DNA of 64,000 nucleotides from Brevundimonas intermedia (GCF_004614235.1 NZ_SPVH01000007.1:62001-126000), one strand, 5' to 3'; counted from the stretch's first letter, positions 26,500-35,688 are shown. Notes: a model not told the origin generated them from the letters alone. Program-made: numbers and translations.

Positions 26500-27663
26500 T
26501 CAGGTGCGGTCAGCCCGTCCCCAGCGACGATAGAGATTGTAGCCCGACACCCCGACGCAGGCGACGGCGATCAGGGCCAGCACCCAGGCGACGGTGGCCG
26601 TGTCGCTGCTGTTCGACACCGACGCGCGGCGAAAGGCCGCCATGGCGACGCCCAAGGACAGCATGCCCAGGCCGCCCATGATCAGGAAGGTGGCCGTCTC
26701 GCCCCAACCGGGGCGTTTCGCGGCCCGAGCGCGGGCGACGACTTCGCGCGTGCTCAGTGTCTGTTCGACGGGTGTCGCGTCCGGTTCGGAGGTCGGCGCG
26801 GCTTCGGCATCGACGGGCGCCGCCTGTTCGGACAGGCCTGGCGCTGTCAGGACTACGCTGGCTTTCTCGGCGGGCGCGAACTCTGTCGTGGCGGCAGTGG
26901 GCTGGGCTTCCAGCGGCGCCTGCAGGTCATTGGCGACGACGATCGGCGCCTGGGTCGAGACGGCTTCCGATTGCCCCATCAGAGGGGCGATGTCGGCGAC
27001 GGGACCGACGGCCGTGGCGGGATAGATGGAATGGGGCTGAGGCGCAGCCGGGGCGGCGGTCTCTTCATGCGCGGGGAAGGAGGCGACGGCTTCGTCCAGC
27101 GCGCCCTCGACGGCGGCCAGGGTCGGCTGGGGCGTCTCGAAAGGAGACGGCAGAGGGGCGGCCAGCAGGTCCGCCAGGGTCACGGGCGCGCCGGGCGCGG
27201 CGTTGAACAGCGCATGCTCGGCCGAGCGTCGGCGCGTCGGCTTTTCGGCGGCGGCGTCATCCGCCCATTCGGACAGGGCCAAGGCGGCCTGGCGAGCGGC
27301 GCCGGCGTTCAACTGCTCGACCACGTCGGATGAGGCGAACCGATCCGCGCCGATGGAGAAGGCGAAACTGGCCAGGGCGTCGAACTGGTGCTGGTTCAGG
27401 GGCACGCGAACATGATCGGCCACAGCCTTCACGACCGGGATCAGGTCGTATTGCATCAGCAATTCGGCGTCCTGCTCGGACACCGTGGCGCCCTCGCGGG
27501 CCGAATGGGTATGGCCGTAGCCGATCACCCAGCGGCCGTCGCTGCGCTGCATGGCGCGAGGACGGAAGCCTTCGAAGCTCTTGATCAGCAGGACGCCTTC
27601 GCGGGACACCTTGCTGGGTTTGGGGCCGGGTTTGGGCCCGGGCTTGGGGAGGACGTCAGACAC
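26500..27663 (-). CDS. spmX: SpmX-type polarity protein with lysozyme-like (GH24) head and two C-terminal membrane segments
   Basis: Protein of 387 residues from the GTG at 27663. Layout: Pro-Lys-Gly N-terminus, GH24 muramidase-like domain (about residues 20-150), a long Ala/Pro-rich acidic linker (150-315), then two membrane helices (ATFLIMGGLGMLSLGVAM and VAWVLALIAVACVGVSG). This is the layout of SpmX, which places the kinase DivJ at the stalked pole in Caulobacter and marks the stalk site in relatives. Aligned without gaps to T4 lysozyme, the catalytic Glu is kept (E31) but the catalytic Asp and Thr are replaced by Arg40 and Val46, so enzymatic activity is doubtful. A sigma-54-like promoter lies upstream. 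No divJ gene is in the window. Confidence 0.85.
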   Translation of the reverse strand: MSDVLPKPGPKPGPKPSKVSREGVLLIKSFEGFRPRAMQRSDGRWVIGYGHTHSAREGATVSEQDAELLMQYDLIPVVKAVADHVRVPLNQHQFDALASFAFSIGADRFASSDVVEQLNAGAARQAALALSEWADDAAAEKPTRRRSAEHALFNAAPGAPVTLADLLAAPLPSPFETPQPTLAAVEGALDEAVASFPAHEETAAPAAPQPHSIYPATAVGPVADIAPLMGQSEAVSTQAPIVVANDLQAPLEAQPTAATTEFAPAEKASVVLTAPGLSEQAAPVDAEAAPTSEPDATPVEQTLSTREVVARARAAKRPGWGETATFLIMGGLGMLSLGVAMAAFRRASVSNSSDTATVAWVLALIAVACVGVSGYNLYRRWGRADRT

Positions 27664-27708
27664 AGTTGACCCAATTGGAAACAGGCGCGCGGCGCTCGCA
27701 CGATCATC

Positions 27709-27724
27709 AGCAAGGGCCGCGCCG
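27709..27724 (-). promoter_or_regulatory. Sigma-54-like promoter upstream of spmX
   Basis: On the minus strand the sequence CGGCGCGGCCCTTGCT has the -24 GG and -12 GC exactly 10 bases apart, with the TTGC of the -12 box intact. It would start transcription about 35 bases before the GTG at 27663. Caulobacter spmX is known to depend on the sigma-54 activator TacA, which supports the reading. Confidence 0.5.
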
Positions 27725-27742
27725 GATCGGCGTGGATGATGT

Positions 27743-29161
27743 CTAGAGCAGCACCAGTGTGGCCAGACCAAGGAAGATCAGGAAGCCGAAGAAGTCGGTG
27801 GTCGCCGTGACGAACACGGCGGACGACACGGCGGGGTCGAACTTCAGCTTGGACAGGGTCAGGGGCGTCAGGACGCCGATGCTGGCGGCGATCAGCAAGT
27901 TCAGGATCATGGCGGCGCCGATCACCAGACCGATCTTCCAGTCTTCGTCGCGGAACCAGAAGCCGGCCGCGATGCCGATCAGGGGCGCCAGAATCATTCC
28001 GTTGGCGAGGCCCACCGCCATCTCGCGCCAGAAGGTGCGAGGGGCGTTCGAGCTGTTCAGTTCGCGCGTCGCCAGCGCACGTACGGTCACGGTCAGAGCC
28101 TGAGTGCCGGCGTTGCCGCCGATGGCGGACACGATCGGCATCAGGACGGCAAGGGCGACGATCTGCTGGATCGTGCCTTCAAACAGGCCGATGACGCTGG
28201 CGCCCAGGGCCGCTGTCGCCAGATTGATCGCCAGCCAAGGCACGCGACCGCGCACGATTTCGGACACGGACGAGCCGCGGTCCTCGTCAGAGACACCGGC
28301 CAGACGCAGGATGTCCTCGCGGTTCTCTTCCTGAATGATGTTGACGATGTCATCGACGGTGATCTGGCCCACCAACCGCCCGCCGGCGTCAACGACCGGC
28401 GCAGAGATCAGGTGATACTTCTCGAAGATATAGGCGACCTCTTCCTGGTCCTGGCCGACGGCGATCACGTTGATCGGCTCCATCAGGTCGGACAGGGCTG
28501 TGCTGCGCGCGGCGCGCAACAGTCCGCTGATCGGCACGCCGCCGACGGGGCGATTCAGGGGATCGACCACATAGATGTCGAAGAACAGCTCGGGCAGGTC
28601 GTCGCCCTGTTTGCGGATGTGGTCGATGGTGTCGCCCACGCTCCAGAACTGGGGCGCGGCCATCACCTCGCGCTGCATCAGGCGGCCGGCGGACTCCTCG
28701 TCATAGCCCAGGCTGTTCTCGATCGCGGCGCGATCGACCTCGGGCATGGCGGCCAGGACGCGCTCGCGCTGGTCGTCCTCCAGATCCTCGACCACGGCGG
28801 CGGCGTCGTCGGAATCCAGTTCTTGAAGCGCCACGGCGAGGGTGCCGTGCGGCACCCGCTCAAGCACCTCCTCGCGGATGTTGTCATCGAGCTCGGGCAG
28901 GGTCTCGGCCAGCAGCTCCGGCGGCAGCCACAGCACGACGACGGCACGGTGTTCCGCCGTCAGAAAGCCCATCAGGTCGGCGACGTCGGCCGGGTGCAGG
29001 TCTTCCAGCAGTGACCGCAGACGCACCCCATCGCCGTCGTCGGCGGCGTCCACGACTTTCTCGACGAATTGAGGGGTGAGGACATAGTCCTCGTCCAGGG
29101 CGGCGTGGTCTTCGTTATCAGGCGCTTCGGCTGGAGCGAAGGCGGAGTCCGTGGTGTTCAC
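27743..29161 (-). CDS. mgtE: Magnesium transporter MgtE
   Basis: Inner-membrane magnesium channel of 472 residues. Domain order: acidic superhelical N domain (residues about 30-150, LHPADVADLMGFL, ALQELDSDDAAAVVEDLEDD), two CBS domains (about 155-290, with the magnesium-sensing acidic residues in DDIVNIIQEENREDI), then five membrane helices with the pore motif SAIGGNAGTQALTV. Length and all motifs are normal, so the protein should be functional. It lies upstream of spmX on the same strand, but the probable sigma-54 promoter between them suggests separate control. Confidence 0.95.
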   Translation of the reverse strand: MNTTDSAFAPAEAPDNEDHAALDEDYVLTPQFVEKVVDAADDGDGVRLRSLLEDLHPADVADLMGFLTAEHRAVVVLWLPPELLAETLPELDDNIREEVLERVPHGTLAVALQELDSDDAAAVVEDLEDDQRERVLAAMPEVDRAAIENSLGYDEESAGRLMQREVMAAPQFWSVGDTIDHIRKQGDDLPELFFDIYVVDPLNRPVGGVPISGLLRAARSTALSDLMEPINVIAVGQDQEEVAYIFEKYHLISAPVVDAGGRLVGQITVDDIVNIIQEENREDILRLAGVSDEDRGSSVSEIVRGRVPWLAINLATAALGASVIGLFEGTIQQIVALAVLMPIVSAIGGNAGTQALTVTVRALATRELNSSNAPRTFWREMAVGLANGMILAPLIGIAAGFWFRDEDWKIGLVIGAAMILNLLIAASIGVLTPLTLSKLKFDPAVSSAVFVTATTDFFGFLIFLGLATLVLL

Positions 29162-29223
29162 GTGGTCGCCTCCCTTGGTATGTCCAGCCGTAGTTAGCCG
29201 ATGAATCGCCCTGTTTAGCCAGA

Positions 29224-29308
29224 TGGTGCGGTCGAGAAGACTCGAACTTCCACGGGTTGCCCCACAGCGACCTCAACGCTGCGCGTCTACCAATTCCGCC
29301 ACGACCGC
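29224..29308 (-). tRNA. tRNA-Leu(GAG)
   Basis: Eighty-five bases with encoded CCA. Acceptor GCGGTCG/CGACCGC, a long variable arm, and anticodon loop TTGAGGT giving anticodon GAG. Confidence 0.95.
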
Positions 29309-29369
29309 TCGCATCGGAGCGGCGGCGAATAGACGAAGCCGCTGGAAAAGGAAAGGGGCGAATTTAGTC

Positions 29370-29487
29370 GCGAGTGGCGAGTGGTCAGTGGCGAGTAGTT
29401 TCCGGGGATTCACGCGACGCCTGGGTTTAAACTCTTCGCAGGAAAACGGAGAACGCGTTCACTCGCCACTCGCCACTCGCCACTCGT
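29370..29487. repeat. Inverted array of heptamers (GCGAGTG / CACTCGC)
   Basis: Four tandem copies of GCGAGTG (29370-29397, the third as GTCAGTG and the last as GCGAGTA) face four tandem copies of CACTCGC (29460-29487, the last as CACTCGT), with a 62-bp spacer. The arms can form a stem of about 28 bp. It lies between the FliN-type gene stop and the tRNA-Leu gene. No gene is seen inside. Confidence 0.8.
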
Positions 29488-29491
29488 GCAG

Positions 29492-29743
29492 TCAGGCGGA
29501 TCCAGCCATGAAGTCATAGACGTCGGCCTGGCGGGTGACGGTGATGGCGATTCGGTCGTCGCGGATCTCGATCTCGCCCCGCGCGACGGGGTAGTTGTTG
29601 GCCAGGATCCAGACCTCGTCGCCCTCTGCGGCGTCCAGGGGAATCACCGCGCCACGGCCCATGCGCAGCAGTTGCGACATCGGCAGCACCGATCGACCCA
29701 GAACCACGGAGATTTCGACGTCGACGGCGTTGATTTGGGTCAC
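29492..29743 (-). CDS. fliN: FliN/SpoA-domain flagellar motor switch protein
   Basis: Protein of 83 residues from a GTG at 29743, preceded by GAGAG. An upstream in-frame ATG at 29800 is rejected because the probable promoter (29779-29792) would lie inside that frame. The whole protein is one SpoA domain: AVDVEISVVLGRSVLPMSQLLRMGRG, then IPLDAAEGDEVWILAN and VARGEIEIRDDRIAITVT, split here by short loops. Such domains build the C-ring of the flagellar motor. It is short for FliN (usually above 100 residues), so it may be a second, minimal SpoA protein rather than the main FliN. Confidence 0.75.
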   Translation of the reverse strand: MTQINAVDVEISVVLGRSVLPMSQLLRMGRGAVIPLDAAEGDEVWILANNYPVARGEIEIRDDRIAITVTRQADVYDFMAGSA

Positions 29744-29778
29744 GTAAAGCTCTCGATCACTGAAAGGCCGTCTCTTGC

Positions 29779-29792
29779 GCAAACGCCTCGCC
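29779..29792 (-). promoter_or_regulatory. Sigma-54-like promoter upstream of the FliN-type gene
   Basis: On the minus strand GGCGAGGCGTTTGC has GG and GC 10 bases apart with an intact TTGC. It would place the transcript start about 25 bases before the GTG at 29743. Caulobacter late flagellar genes use sigma-54, but the -24 box matches only partly. Confidence 0.4.
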
Positions 29793-29809
29793 GACCACAT
29801 TGAAGCGTC

Positions 29810-30526
29810 ATGCTTGCTGAGCCGTTAAGCCCGTCCCTTCAGAAACTGCGTCTCGACGACGGGCGGCCCGTCGAATGGGCCGTGTCGCAGGGCTATGTCG
29901 ACTATGCCGCCGCCGAGGCCTTCATGGAGGCGCGCGTCGCCGCCATCGCGGCCGGGGAGGCGCAGGAGATGGTGTGGTTGCTGGAACACCCGCCGCTCTA
30001 TACCGCCGGCGTCTCGGCCAAGGACGAGGATCTTCTGGATGCGGGCCGGTTCCCGGTGCACCGGACGGGGCGGGGCGGGCAGTTCACCTATCACGGCCCC
30101 GGCCAGCGCGTGGCCTATGTGATGCTGGACCTGAACCGCCGCGGCAAGGACGTGCGGTGTTTCGTGCGCGGGCTGGAGCTGTGGTTGATCGGCGCACTGG
30201 ACCGGTTCTGCGTCGAGGCGGACATCCGGCCGGGCCGCGTCGGGGTGTGGGTCGCGCGCAAGGGGCCGGGCTGGTCGCGCGAGGACAAGATCGCCGCCAT
30301 CGGCGTCAAAGTCCGCAAATGGGTCAGCTTCCATGGCGTCAGCCTGAACGTCGAGCCGGACCTGGACCATTTCGGCGGCATCGTGCCGTGCGGCATTCAG
30401 GATCATGGCGTCACTAGCCTGGTCGATCTGGGCGTGCTGGCGACGATGGACGAGGCGGATGAGGCGTTGCGACGCAGCTTCGACCGGATATTCGGCGCCG
30501 CGGTCGAGGCCAAGGCGCCGTTCTAA
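29810..30526 (+). CDS. lipB: Octanoyl-[acyl carrier protein]:protein transferase
   Basis: Protein of 238 residues that transfers octanoate from acyl carrier protein to lipoyl domains, the first step of lipoate assembly. The family signature [12 protein letters not shown], the catalytic Lys in [11 protein letters not shown] and the catalytic Cys in GGIVPCGI are all present. It is divergent from the FliN-type gene with only 66 bp between the start codons. The lipoyl synthase gene lipA is not in the window. Confidence 0.95.
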   Translation: MLAEPLSPSLQKLRLDDGRPVEWAVSQGYVDYAAAEAFMEARVAAIAAGEAQEMVWLLEHPPLYTAGVSAKDEDLLDAGRFPVHRTGRGGQFTYHGPGQRVAYVMLDLNRRGKDVRCFVRGLELWLIGALDRFCVEADIRPGRVGVWVARKGPGWSREDKIAAIGVKVRKWVSFHGVSLNVEPDLDHFGGIVPCGIQDHGVTSLVDLGVLATMDEADEALRRSFDRIFGAAVEAKAPF

Positions 30527-30654
30527 AGCGCGCCGCATCGCCGCAGGGCGTGTGACAATCGGGCGAAATCCTGACCTGCGGGGTTGGCAAGCGCGTGACG
30601 CATGAGGTTTAACCGTCGCCACGAGCTTGAAATAGAAGGCCGCAGGAAACCTCC

Positions 30655-32139
30655 ATGAACCGCATGATCGCCGCCGCATCGGCCGCCGTTCTGTCGCTGA
30701 CCGTCGCCGCCGGCGCTGCAGTCGCACAGGATTTTCGCGCCCTGGCGCAACAGGACCTTCAGGCCGCGCATGACGCCCTGGCCGCCAACCATCCCGCCGC
30801 CGTGATCCCCGGCGCGCCCAGCGAAGCCTTCCGCACCTGGATCGACGCTGGTCTGGCCGACGCGCAAGGCAAGGTCGGGCGCGTCAACAGCGGCGACAGC
30901 CACGCCTATCTGATGCGCTACTACGCCAACGGTTTCCGCGATTCGAACATCGCGATCCGCCCGACCTACGAGGGCCTCGGCCCGTTCTTCGCGACCAGCT
31001 GGCCGGGGGTGACCACGGCCTGGCGCAATGGCGAATATGTCGTTTCCTATGTGAAGCCGGGCGTGCGCAACGTGCCGCCGGTCGGCGCGACCTTGGTCAA
31101 ATGCGGCGACAAGACCGCCGCTCAACTTGCCGAAGAGCGGCTGGACCGTTGGGAAGGCGACCTGACGACCGAGGCCGGACGCGTCCGCACCGCCCCCTAT
31201 CTGCTGTGGAACCGCAACAACCCCTTCACCGGCGGCGTGCCTTCGCTATGCACCTTCAAGGTCGGTCGTCGCGATCGTGACTTCCAGATGCAGCCCCAGC
31301 CGGCCGACGCCGCCAGCCTGGAGGCCGCCTACCGCGCCACCATCTACATGCCCGGCGCCAACCCGCTGTCGGTCGAGACGGTCGACGGCCGTCCCTGGAT
31401 CCACGTCCACACTCTGGCGGATGACGCCGGATGGGACGCCTTCTTCGCCGCCGTCGAGGCCCAACTGCCCGCCATTCGCGGCGCGCAAGGTCTGGTCATC
31501 GATCTGCGCGGCGCGAACGGCGCATCGCTGAACGCCACGGGCAAGGGCTATGGCCTGGCCAACCGCATCTGGACGCCGGAATTCACCGTCAGCCGTCAGC
31601 CGGAAGCCGGCTCGATCACCTATCGCGCCACGACGGCCAACCGTCAGTGGTTCGCCGACACCCTGGCTCGGATGCAGGCCGATCCGCGCTTCGTCGCCGA
31701 ATCCGGTCCGGTGATCGAACAGACCCAGGCCATCGTCGCAGCCTTCGATTCGGCGCTCGCCGCCAATCAGCCGACCTTCACCATGCCGGGCCGCCCGTCC
31801 GTGGCGGATACCGGCGCGGCCAACCCGGTCGCCGGTCAGGTGGTGGTCCTGGTCGACAGCGGCTGCACCAGCGGCTGCCTGGATACGCTGGACCTGCTGA
31901 CGCGCCTGCCGAACGTGCGCCTGGCCGGATCGGTGACGGCGGAAGACTCGATCTTCATTGAGCCGACCGTGCTGCGCCTGCCGTCGAACTATGCCGAGCT
32001 GACCTATGGTCATAAGGCCTGGACGACGCGTCAGCGCGGCAACGACGCACCCTTCACCCCGGCGCAGGGCCTCGCCTACACGGGTTCGGCGACCGACGAG
32101 ACCGCCGTGCGCGCCTGGGTCGGCACGCTGTTCCAGTAA
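30655..32139 (+). CDS. Periplasmic S41-like peptidase
   Basis: Protein of 494 residues with a signal peptide ending AVAQ (about residue 24). The C-terminal half resembles the S41 tail-specific protease fold: LVIDLRGANGAS, then VVVLVDSGCTSGCLDTLDLL, in which the Ser of TSGC occupies the nucleophile position. A catalytic Lys is not obvious, and no PDZ domain is seen between the N-terminal region and the catalytic part. Role unknown; processing of cell-envelope or environmental peptides is the usual activity. A second ATG at residue 4 is an alternative start. Confidence 0.72.
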   Translation: MNRMIAAASAAVLSLTVAAGAAVAQDFRALAQQDLQAAHDALAANHPAAVIPGAPSEAFRTWIDAGLADAQGKVGRVNSGDSHAYLMRYYANGFRDSNIAIRPTYEGLGPFFATSWPGVTTAWRNGEYVVSYVKPGVRNVPPVGATLVKCGDKTAAQLAEERLDRWEGDLTTEAGRVRTAPYLLWNRNNPFTGGVPSLCTFKVGRRDRDFQMQPQPADAASLEAAYRATIYMPGANPLSVETVDGRPWIHVHTLADDAGWDAFFAAVEAQLPAIRGAQGLVIDLRGANGASLNATGKGYGLANRIWTPEFTVSRQPEAGSITYRATTANRQWFADTLARMQADPRFVAESGPVIEQTQAIVAAFDSALAANQPTFTMPGRPSVADTGAANPVAGQVVVLVDSGCTSGCLDTLDLLTRLPNVRLAGSVTAEDSIFIEPTVLRLPSNYAELTYGHKAWTTRQRGNDAPFTPAQGLAYTGSATDETAVRAWVGTLFQ

Positions 32140-32212
32140 AAACGCAGCGCCGAACGGATCAGGGGGCGGGCAGGGGGTGGAACCTCGGCCCGGCCCTTCC
32201 CATTTGCAGACC

Positions 32213-32707
32213 ATGACCGATCTCGCCCAAACCTCCGAAACCCTGCGTTCGCCCTCTGGCTATGATCTGACTCCTCCCGACGACGCAGAGCGCGCCCGTC
32301 TGGAAGCGGACCTGAACGCCGAGGAAAAGCGCGTCCTGCTGTCCCACGGCACCGAGGCGCCCTTCTGCGGCACCCTGCTGGGTGAGAAGCGGGCGGGTGT
32401 CTTCTGCTGCCGCGAATGCGGCCTGCCGCTGTTCAGGAGCGGAACCAAGTTCGAGAGCGGCACCGGCTGGCCCAGTTTCACTCAGCCTGTGGACGACAGC
32501 CACGTCCACGAGATTCGCGACACCAGCTACGGCATGGTCCGCATCGAGACCCAGTGCGCCCGCTGCGGCAGCCACCAGGGCCACGTCTTCCCGGACGGCC
32601 CGCCGCCGACTGGAAGTCGCTATTGCATCAACTCGGTCGCGCTCAGTTTCGTCGCCGAAGGCGAGGCCTTGCCTGACCCATTGCACCGGGGTGACGGCGT
32701 CGCCTGA
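32213..32707 (+). CDS. msrB: Peptide methionine-(R)-S-oxide reductase
   Basis: Protein of 164 residues that repairs oxidised methionine in the cytoplasm. Zinc-binding pairs are seen (CCRECGLPLF and CARCGSHQGHVF), along with the substrate motif GTGWPSF and the catalytic Cys in RYCINSVAL. The N-terminus (MTDLAQTSETLRSPSGYDL) is longer than the minimal fold. It lies 73 bp after the S41-like gene on the same strand. Confidence 0.93.
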   Translation: MTDLAQTSETLRSPSGYDLTPPDDAERARLEADLNAEEKRVLLSHGTEAPFCGTLLGEKRAGVFCCRECGLPLFRSGTKFESGTGWPSFTQPVDDSHVHEIRDTSYGMVRIETQCARCGSHQGHVFPDGPPPTGSRYCINSVALSFVAEGEALPDPLHRGDGVA

Positions 32708-32755
32708 CCTTGGCCTCAATCGCTGTGCTAGGATGATTTCGAACGGAGGCGGCCC

Positions 32756-33343
32756 ATGCTGATTGCAGGTTTCTTGGCGAGTGCGGCTCTTGTCGCGGCG
32801 GTCGGTGATCCCGACGGCGTCGTTACGACCGCGCCGTCCAACGCCCCGACCCTGGCCCAGGCCATGGCGGCCGCGCCTCAGGAATCGGTGACCGCTCCGA
32901 CGGCTCAGGACGCTGCTCCGCACGGCCTGACGACCGAACAGCAGATCCAGAACTGGATCAGCTCGCGCACGCCGGGCGCCAGCTTCGACGAAGGCGCCGA
33001 GGTCGGTCCGCCGGCCGAGCGCAAGATGCACGGCATGGTCGAGGCTGGAATCGGCACCGGCGGCTATCGCAGCTATGGCGCCGCTGTCTCCCTCCCTGTC
33101 GGCGAGAACGGTCGTCTGGACCTGGCCTATCGCGAGGGGCGCAACGAGCCTTGGGGTTATGGCTACGGCGGTTATGGCCTGCGCGGACCGGGCTTCTATT
33201 CGCCATACGGCGGCGGCTGGCGCGGTCGGGGCTATGGCGCGGACACCACCACCAAGTCGCTGTCCATGGGCTTCAGCTGGAACAAGGACGGCGACGCGGA
33301 CGAGCGCGATACGTATCGTCGAGGGCTATACGGCTACGATTGA
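32756..33343 (+). CDS. Secreted Gly/Tyr-rich hypothetical protein
   Basis: Protein of 195 residues with a short hydrophobic N-terminus (MLIAGFLASAALVAAVG) that may be a signal peptide. The middle (MVEAGIGTGGYRSYGAAVSLP) resembles a short outer-membrane-type beta segment. The region from about residue 130 is rich in Gly, Tyr and Trp (YGYGGYGLRGPGFY and similar), and the C-terminus is hydrophilic. No family recognised. A GGAGG ribosome site precedes the start and a strong terminator follows. Confidence 0.7.
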   Translation: MLIAGFLASAALVAAVGDPDGVVTTAPSNAPTLAQAMAAAPQESVTAPTAQDAAPHGLTTEQQIQNWISSRTPGASFDEGAEVGPPAERKMHGMVEAGIGTGGYRSYGAAVSLPVGENGRLDLAYREGRNEPWGYGYGGYGLRGPGFYSPYGGGWRGRGYGADTTTKSLSMGFSWNKDGDADERDTYRRGLYGYD

Positions 33344-33370
33344 TGGTCGCCGCGACTATCGCTGAAACTC

Positions 33371-33399
33371 AAAAAGGCCCGGCGAAAGCCGGGCCTTTT
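33371..33399. terminator. Bidirectional intrinsic terminator
   Basis: AAAAA, stem GGCCCGGC/GCCGGGCC with a GAAA loop, then TTTT. It serves the plus-strand gene at 32756 and the minus-strand tRNA-Thr. Confidence 0.9.
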
Positions 33400-33410
33400 C
33401 AGTTCTCAGA

Positions 33411-33485
<75 letters not shown>

Positions 33486-33595
33486 CCCGACTGAGGAAGC
33501 GGCCGTATAGCCAAACCCTTCCGGGGAGGGAAGCGCCTTTTTGATCCTCCGAAAGAAAGTTTGGACATGGCCCGGTATCACGGCATCATCCGGCC

Positions 33596-33793
33596 ATGAC
33601 TCACCCTCCGCATGATGCCGATACGCCTGCCGCCGCTTCTGCTGCGACGCCGCCCGTCGAATCGGGGCCGGAATTCGAAATCGCGCGGGCCAAGGCCGAG
33701 AAGGCGATCCGTCTGGCTTCGGCCCTTCGCGCCAACCTGCGTCGTCGCAAGGCCCCGGCGCGGACGCCTGCGACGCCGCGCGACAGCAACTGA
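33596..33793 (+). CDS. Small Ala/Pro/Arg-rich hypothetical protein
   Basis: Protein of 65 residues. The central part ([20 protein letters not shown]) is a likely amphipathic helix and the flanks are Pro- and Ala-rich, with a basic C-terminal third ([12 protein letters not shown]). It has no signal peptide, and the ribosome site is weak. Its position just upstream of murA is the main reason to consider it real. A chance frame in GC-rich DNA cannot be excluded. Confidence 0.45.
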   Translation: MTHPPHDADTPAAASAATPPVESGPEFEIARAKAEKAIRLASALRANLRRRKAPARTPATPRDSN

Positions 33794-33908
33794 CGCATCG
33801 CAACTGAAAGTCATCGGCTCGCGACCTCGCAGCCCTTTGGCAAGCGTCCAACGGCTTGCTAGAGAACCATCCCCCGAGGCGTTTCCTTCGGGTGCGCTTA
33901 AGGACGTC

Positions 33909-35198
33909 ATGGACAGCATCGCCATTCAGGGCGGCGCCCAGCTTTTCGGGGACATCCCCGTCAGCGGCGCCAAGAACTCCGCCATCAAGCTGATGGCCGC
34001 CTCGATCCTGACGGATCAGCCTCTGCTGCTGACCAATATGCCGCGTCTGGCGGACACCCGGTTCCTGGGCCAACTGCTGCGCCAGTTCGGCATCGAAGTG
34101 ACCGAGCGCGACGGCGCAGACGGGCAGGAGAGCCTGTTTCATGCGGCCGAGCTGACCTCGACCTTCGCCCCCTATGATCTGGTTCGCCAGATGCGGGCCT
34201 CGTTCAACGTGCTGGGGCCGCTGCTGGCGCGCACGGGCGAGGCCAAGGTGTCGCTGCCCGGCGGCTGCACCATCGGCGCGCGTCCGGTGGACCTGCACCT
34301 CCAGGCGCTGACCGCGCTGGGCGCCGAGATCGAGCTGGACGAAGGCTATGTCACTGCTCGCGCACCCAAGGGGCTGCAAGGGGCCGAGATCGAGTTTCCG
34401 TTCGTTTCGGTCGGGGCCACCGAACACGCGCTGCTGGCCGCCGTACTGGCGCAGGGGACGACCGTGCTTCGCCGCGCCGCGCGCGAACCCGAGATCGGTG
34501 ATCTGGCTCAATGTCTGACCGCCATGGGCGCCAAGATCGAGGGCATCGACACGGATGTTCTGACCATCACCGGCGTCTCGTCGCTGAACGGGACGACCTG
34601 GTCGGTGATTCCCGACCGAGTCGAGATGGGGTCCTACGCCGTCGCGGCCGCCATGGCGGGGGGCGAGGTGCGACTGACCAAGGCGCGGGCCGAACTGATC
34701 GGCTCGTTGACCGACAAGATGATTGAGGCCGGGATCGAGGTGTCGCCCACCGCCGATGGCGTGCTGATCAAGCGCGATCCGAAGCAGCGGCTGAAGGCCG
34801 TCGATGTCGAGACGGCCATCTATCCGGGCTTCGCCACCGACCTGCAGGCCCAGTTCATGGCCCTGATGACGACGGCCGAGGGCGTCAGCACGGTGCGCGA
34901 GACCATTTTCGAGAACCGCTTCATGCATGTGCCGGAACTGGCGCGGCTGGGGGCGGACATCTCGGTCCACGCCGGCGAGGCCCACGTCAACGGCGTCGAG
35001 GTGCTGCACGGCGCCCAGGTCATGGCGACCGATCTGCGAGCTTCCATGTGCCTGGTCATCGCGGGCCTGGTCGCCGAAGGTGAGACGACGGTCGGACGCG
35101 TCTATCATCTGGATCGCGGCTTCGAGCGTTTGGAAGAAAAGCTCGGCGCGTGCGGGGCGGACATTCGACGCATAAAAGGAACAGGTGATGAGCACTGA
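33909..35198 (+). CDS. murA: UDP-N-acetylglucosamine 1-carboxyvinyltransferase
   Basis: Cytoplasmic enzyme of 429 residues that adds enolpyruvate to UDP-GlcNAc, the first committed step of peptidoglycan synthesis. Seen: the N-terminal [16 protein letters not shown] with the substrate-binding Lys-Asn pair, the catalytic Cys in [14 protein letters not shown] (so fosfomycin sensitivity is expected at this site), and the C-terminal [12 protein letters not shown] and ATDLRAS blocks. It overlaps the DUF2948 gene by 11 bp, forming a murA-DUF2948-UPF0262 operon. Confidence 0.97.
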   Translation: MDSIAIQGGAQLFGDIPVSGAKNSAIKLMAASILTDQPLLLTNMPRLADTRFLGQLLRQFGIEVTERDGADGQESLFHAAELTSTFAPYDLVRQMRASFNVLGPLLARTGEAKVSLPGGCTIGARPVDLHLQALTALGAEIELDEGYVTARAPKGLQGAEIEFPFVSVGATEHALLAAVLAQGTTVLRRAAREPEIGDLAQCLTAMGAKIEGIDTDVLTITGVSSLNGTTWSVIPDRVEMGSYAVAAAMAGGEVRLTKARAELIGSLTDKMIEAGIEVSPTADGVLIKRDPKQRLKAVDVETAIYPGFATDLQAQFMALMTTAEGVSTVRETIFENRFMHVPELARLGADISVHAGEAHVNGVEVLHGAQVMATDLRASMCLVIAGLVAEGETTVGRVYHLDRGFERLEEKLGACGADIRRIKGTGDEH

Positions 35199-35688
35199 GA
35201 TCGACGGCGTCATTTCCGAAGCGAAGGCGCCGGTCGAACCGCTGCGCCTGCTGGCCGAGGATGCCGACGATCTTCAGATCATTTCCGCCGCGCTGCAGGA
35301 CGCCATCCTGCGGCCGGTCGATATCGTGTGGGAGAAGAGTGCGCGCACTCTGACCATCGCCTTCAGCCGCTTCTGCTGGGAATGCGGCGAGACGCGGGTG
35401 ATGTGCGCCATGCAGTTCGGCGACGTGCTGGCGGTCAAGAGCCGTCGCCTGTCGCGCAGCCCAGACGCCTCGCTGGAATTGCTGGCGCTCGATTTCATCC
35501 CGACGGATGCGCCCGGCGGCAAGGTCATCCTGATGTTCGCCGGCGGCGGGGATCTACGGGTCGACGTCGAATGCCTGGACGCGGTGGTCACGGATATTTC
35601 TGAGCGGTGGCCGGCGCGTGTGGCGCCGACCCACCTCGACGGCCCGGACCTGGACGCCCCCAAACGCGATGAAGGGAATGCGGCATGA
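35188..35688 (+). CDS. DUF2948-family protein
   Basis: Protein of 166 residues. The start at 35188 follows AAAGGA. The family block [20 protein letters not shown] is at residues 20-39, followed by [13 protein letters not shown]. No catalytic motif or membrane segment. The family is found mostly in Alphaproteobacteria beside murA, hisD and UPF0262; function unknown. It overlaps murA upstream and UPF0262 downstream. Confidence 0.88.
   Translation: MSTEIDGVISEAKAPVEPLRLLAEDADDLQIISAALQDAILRPVDIVWEKSARTLTIAFSRFCWECGETRVMCAMQFGDVLAVKSRRLSRSPDASLELLALDFIPTDAPGGKVILMFAGGGDLRVDVECLDAVVTDISERWPARVAPTHLDGPDLDAPKRDEGNAA

Noticed and set aside
29370..29487. CRISPR array
   Set aside because: Units are 7 bp without spacers and are inverted, not direct; no cas gene is near.
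29744..29800. Earlier ATG for the FliN-type gene
   Set aside because: The extension is basic and unlike SpoA proteins, and the likely promoter lies within it.
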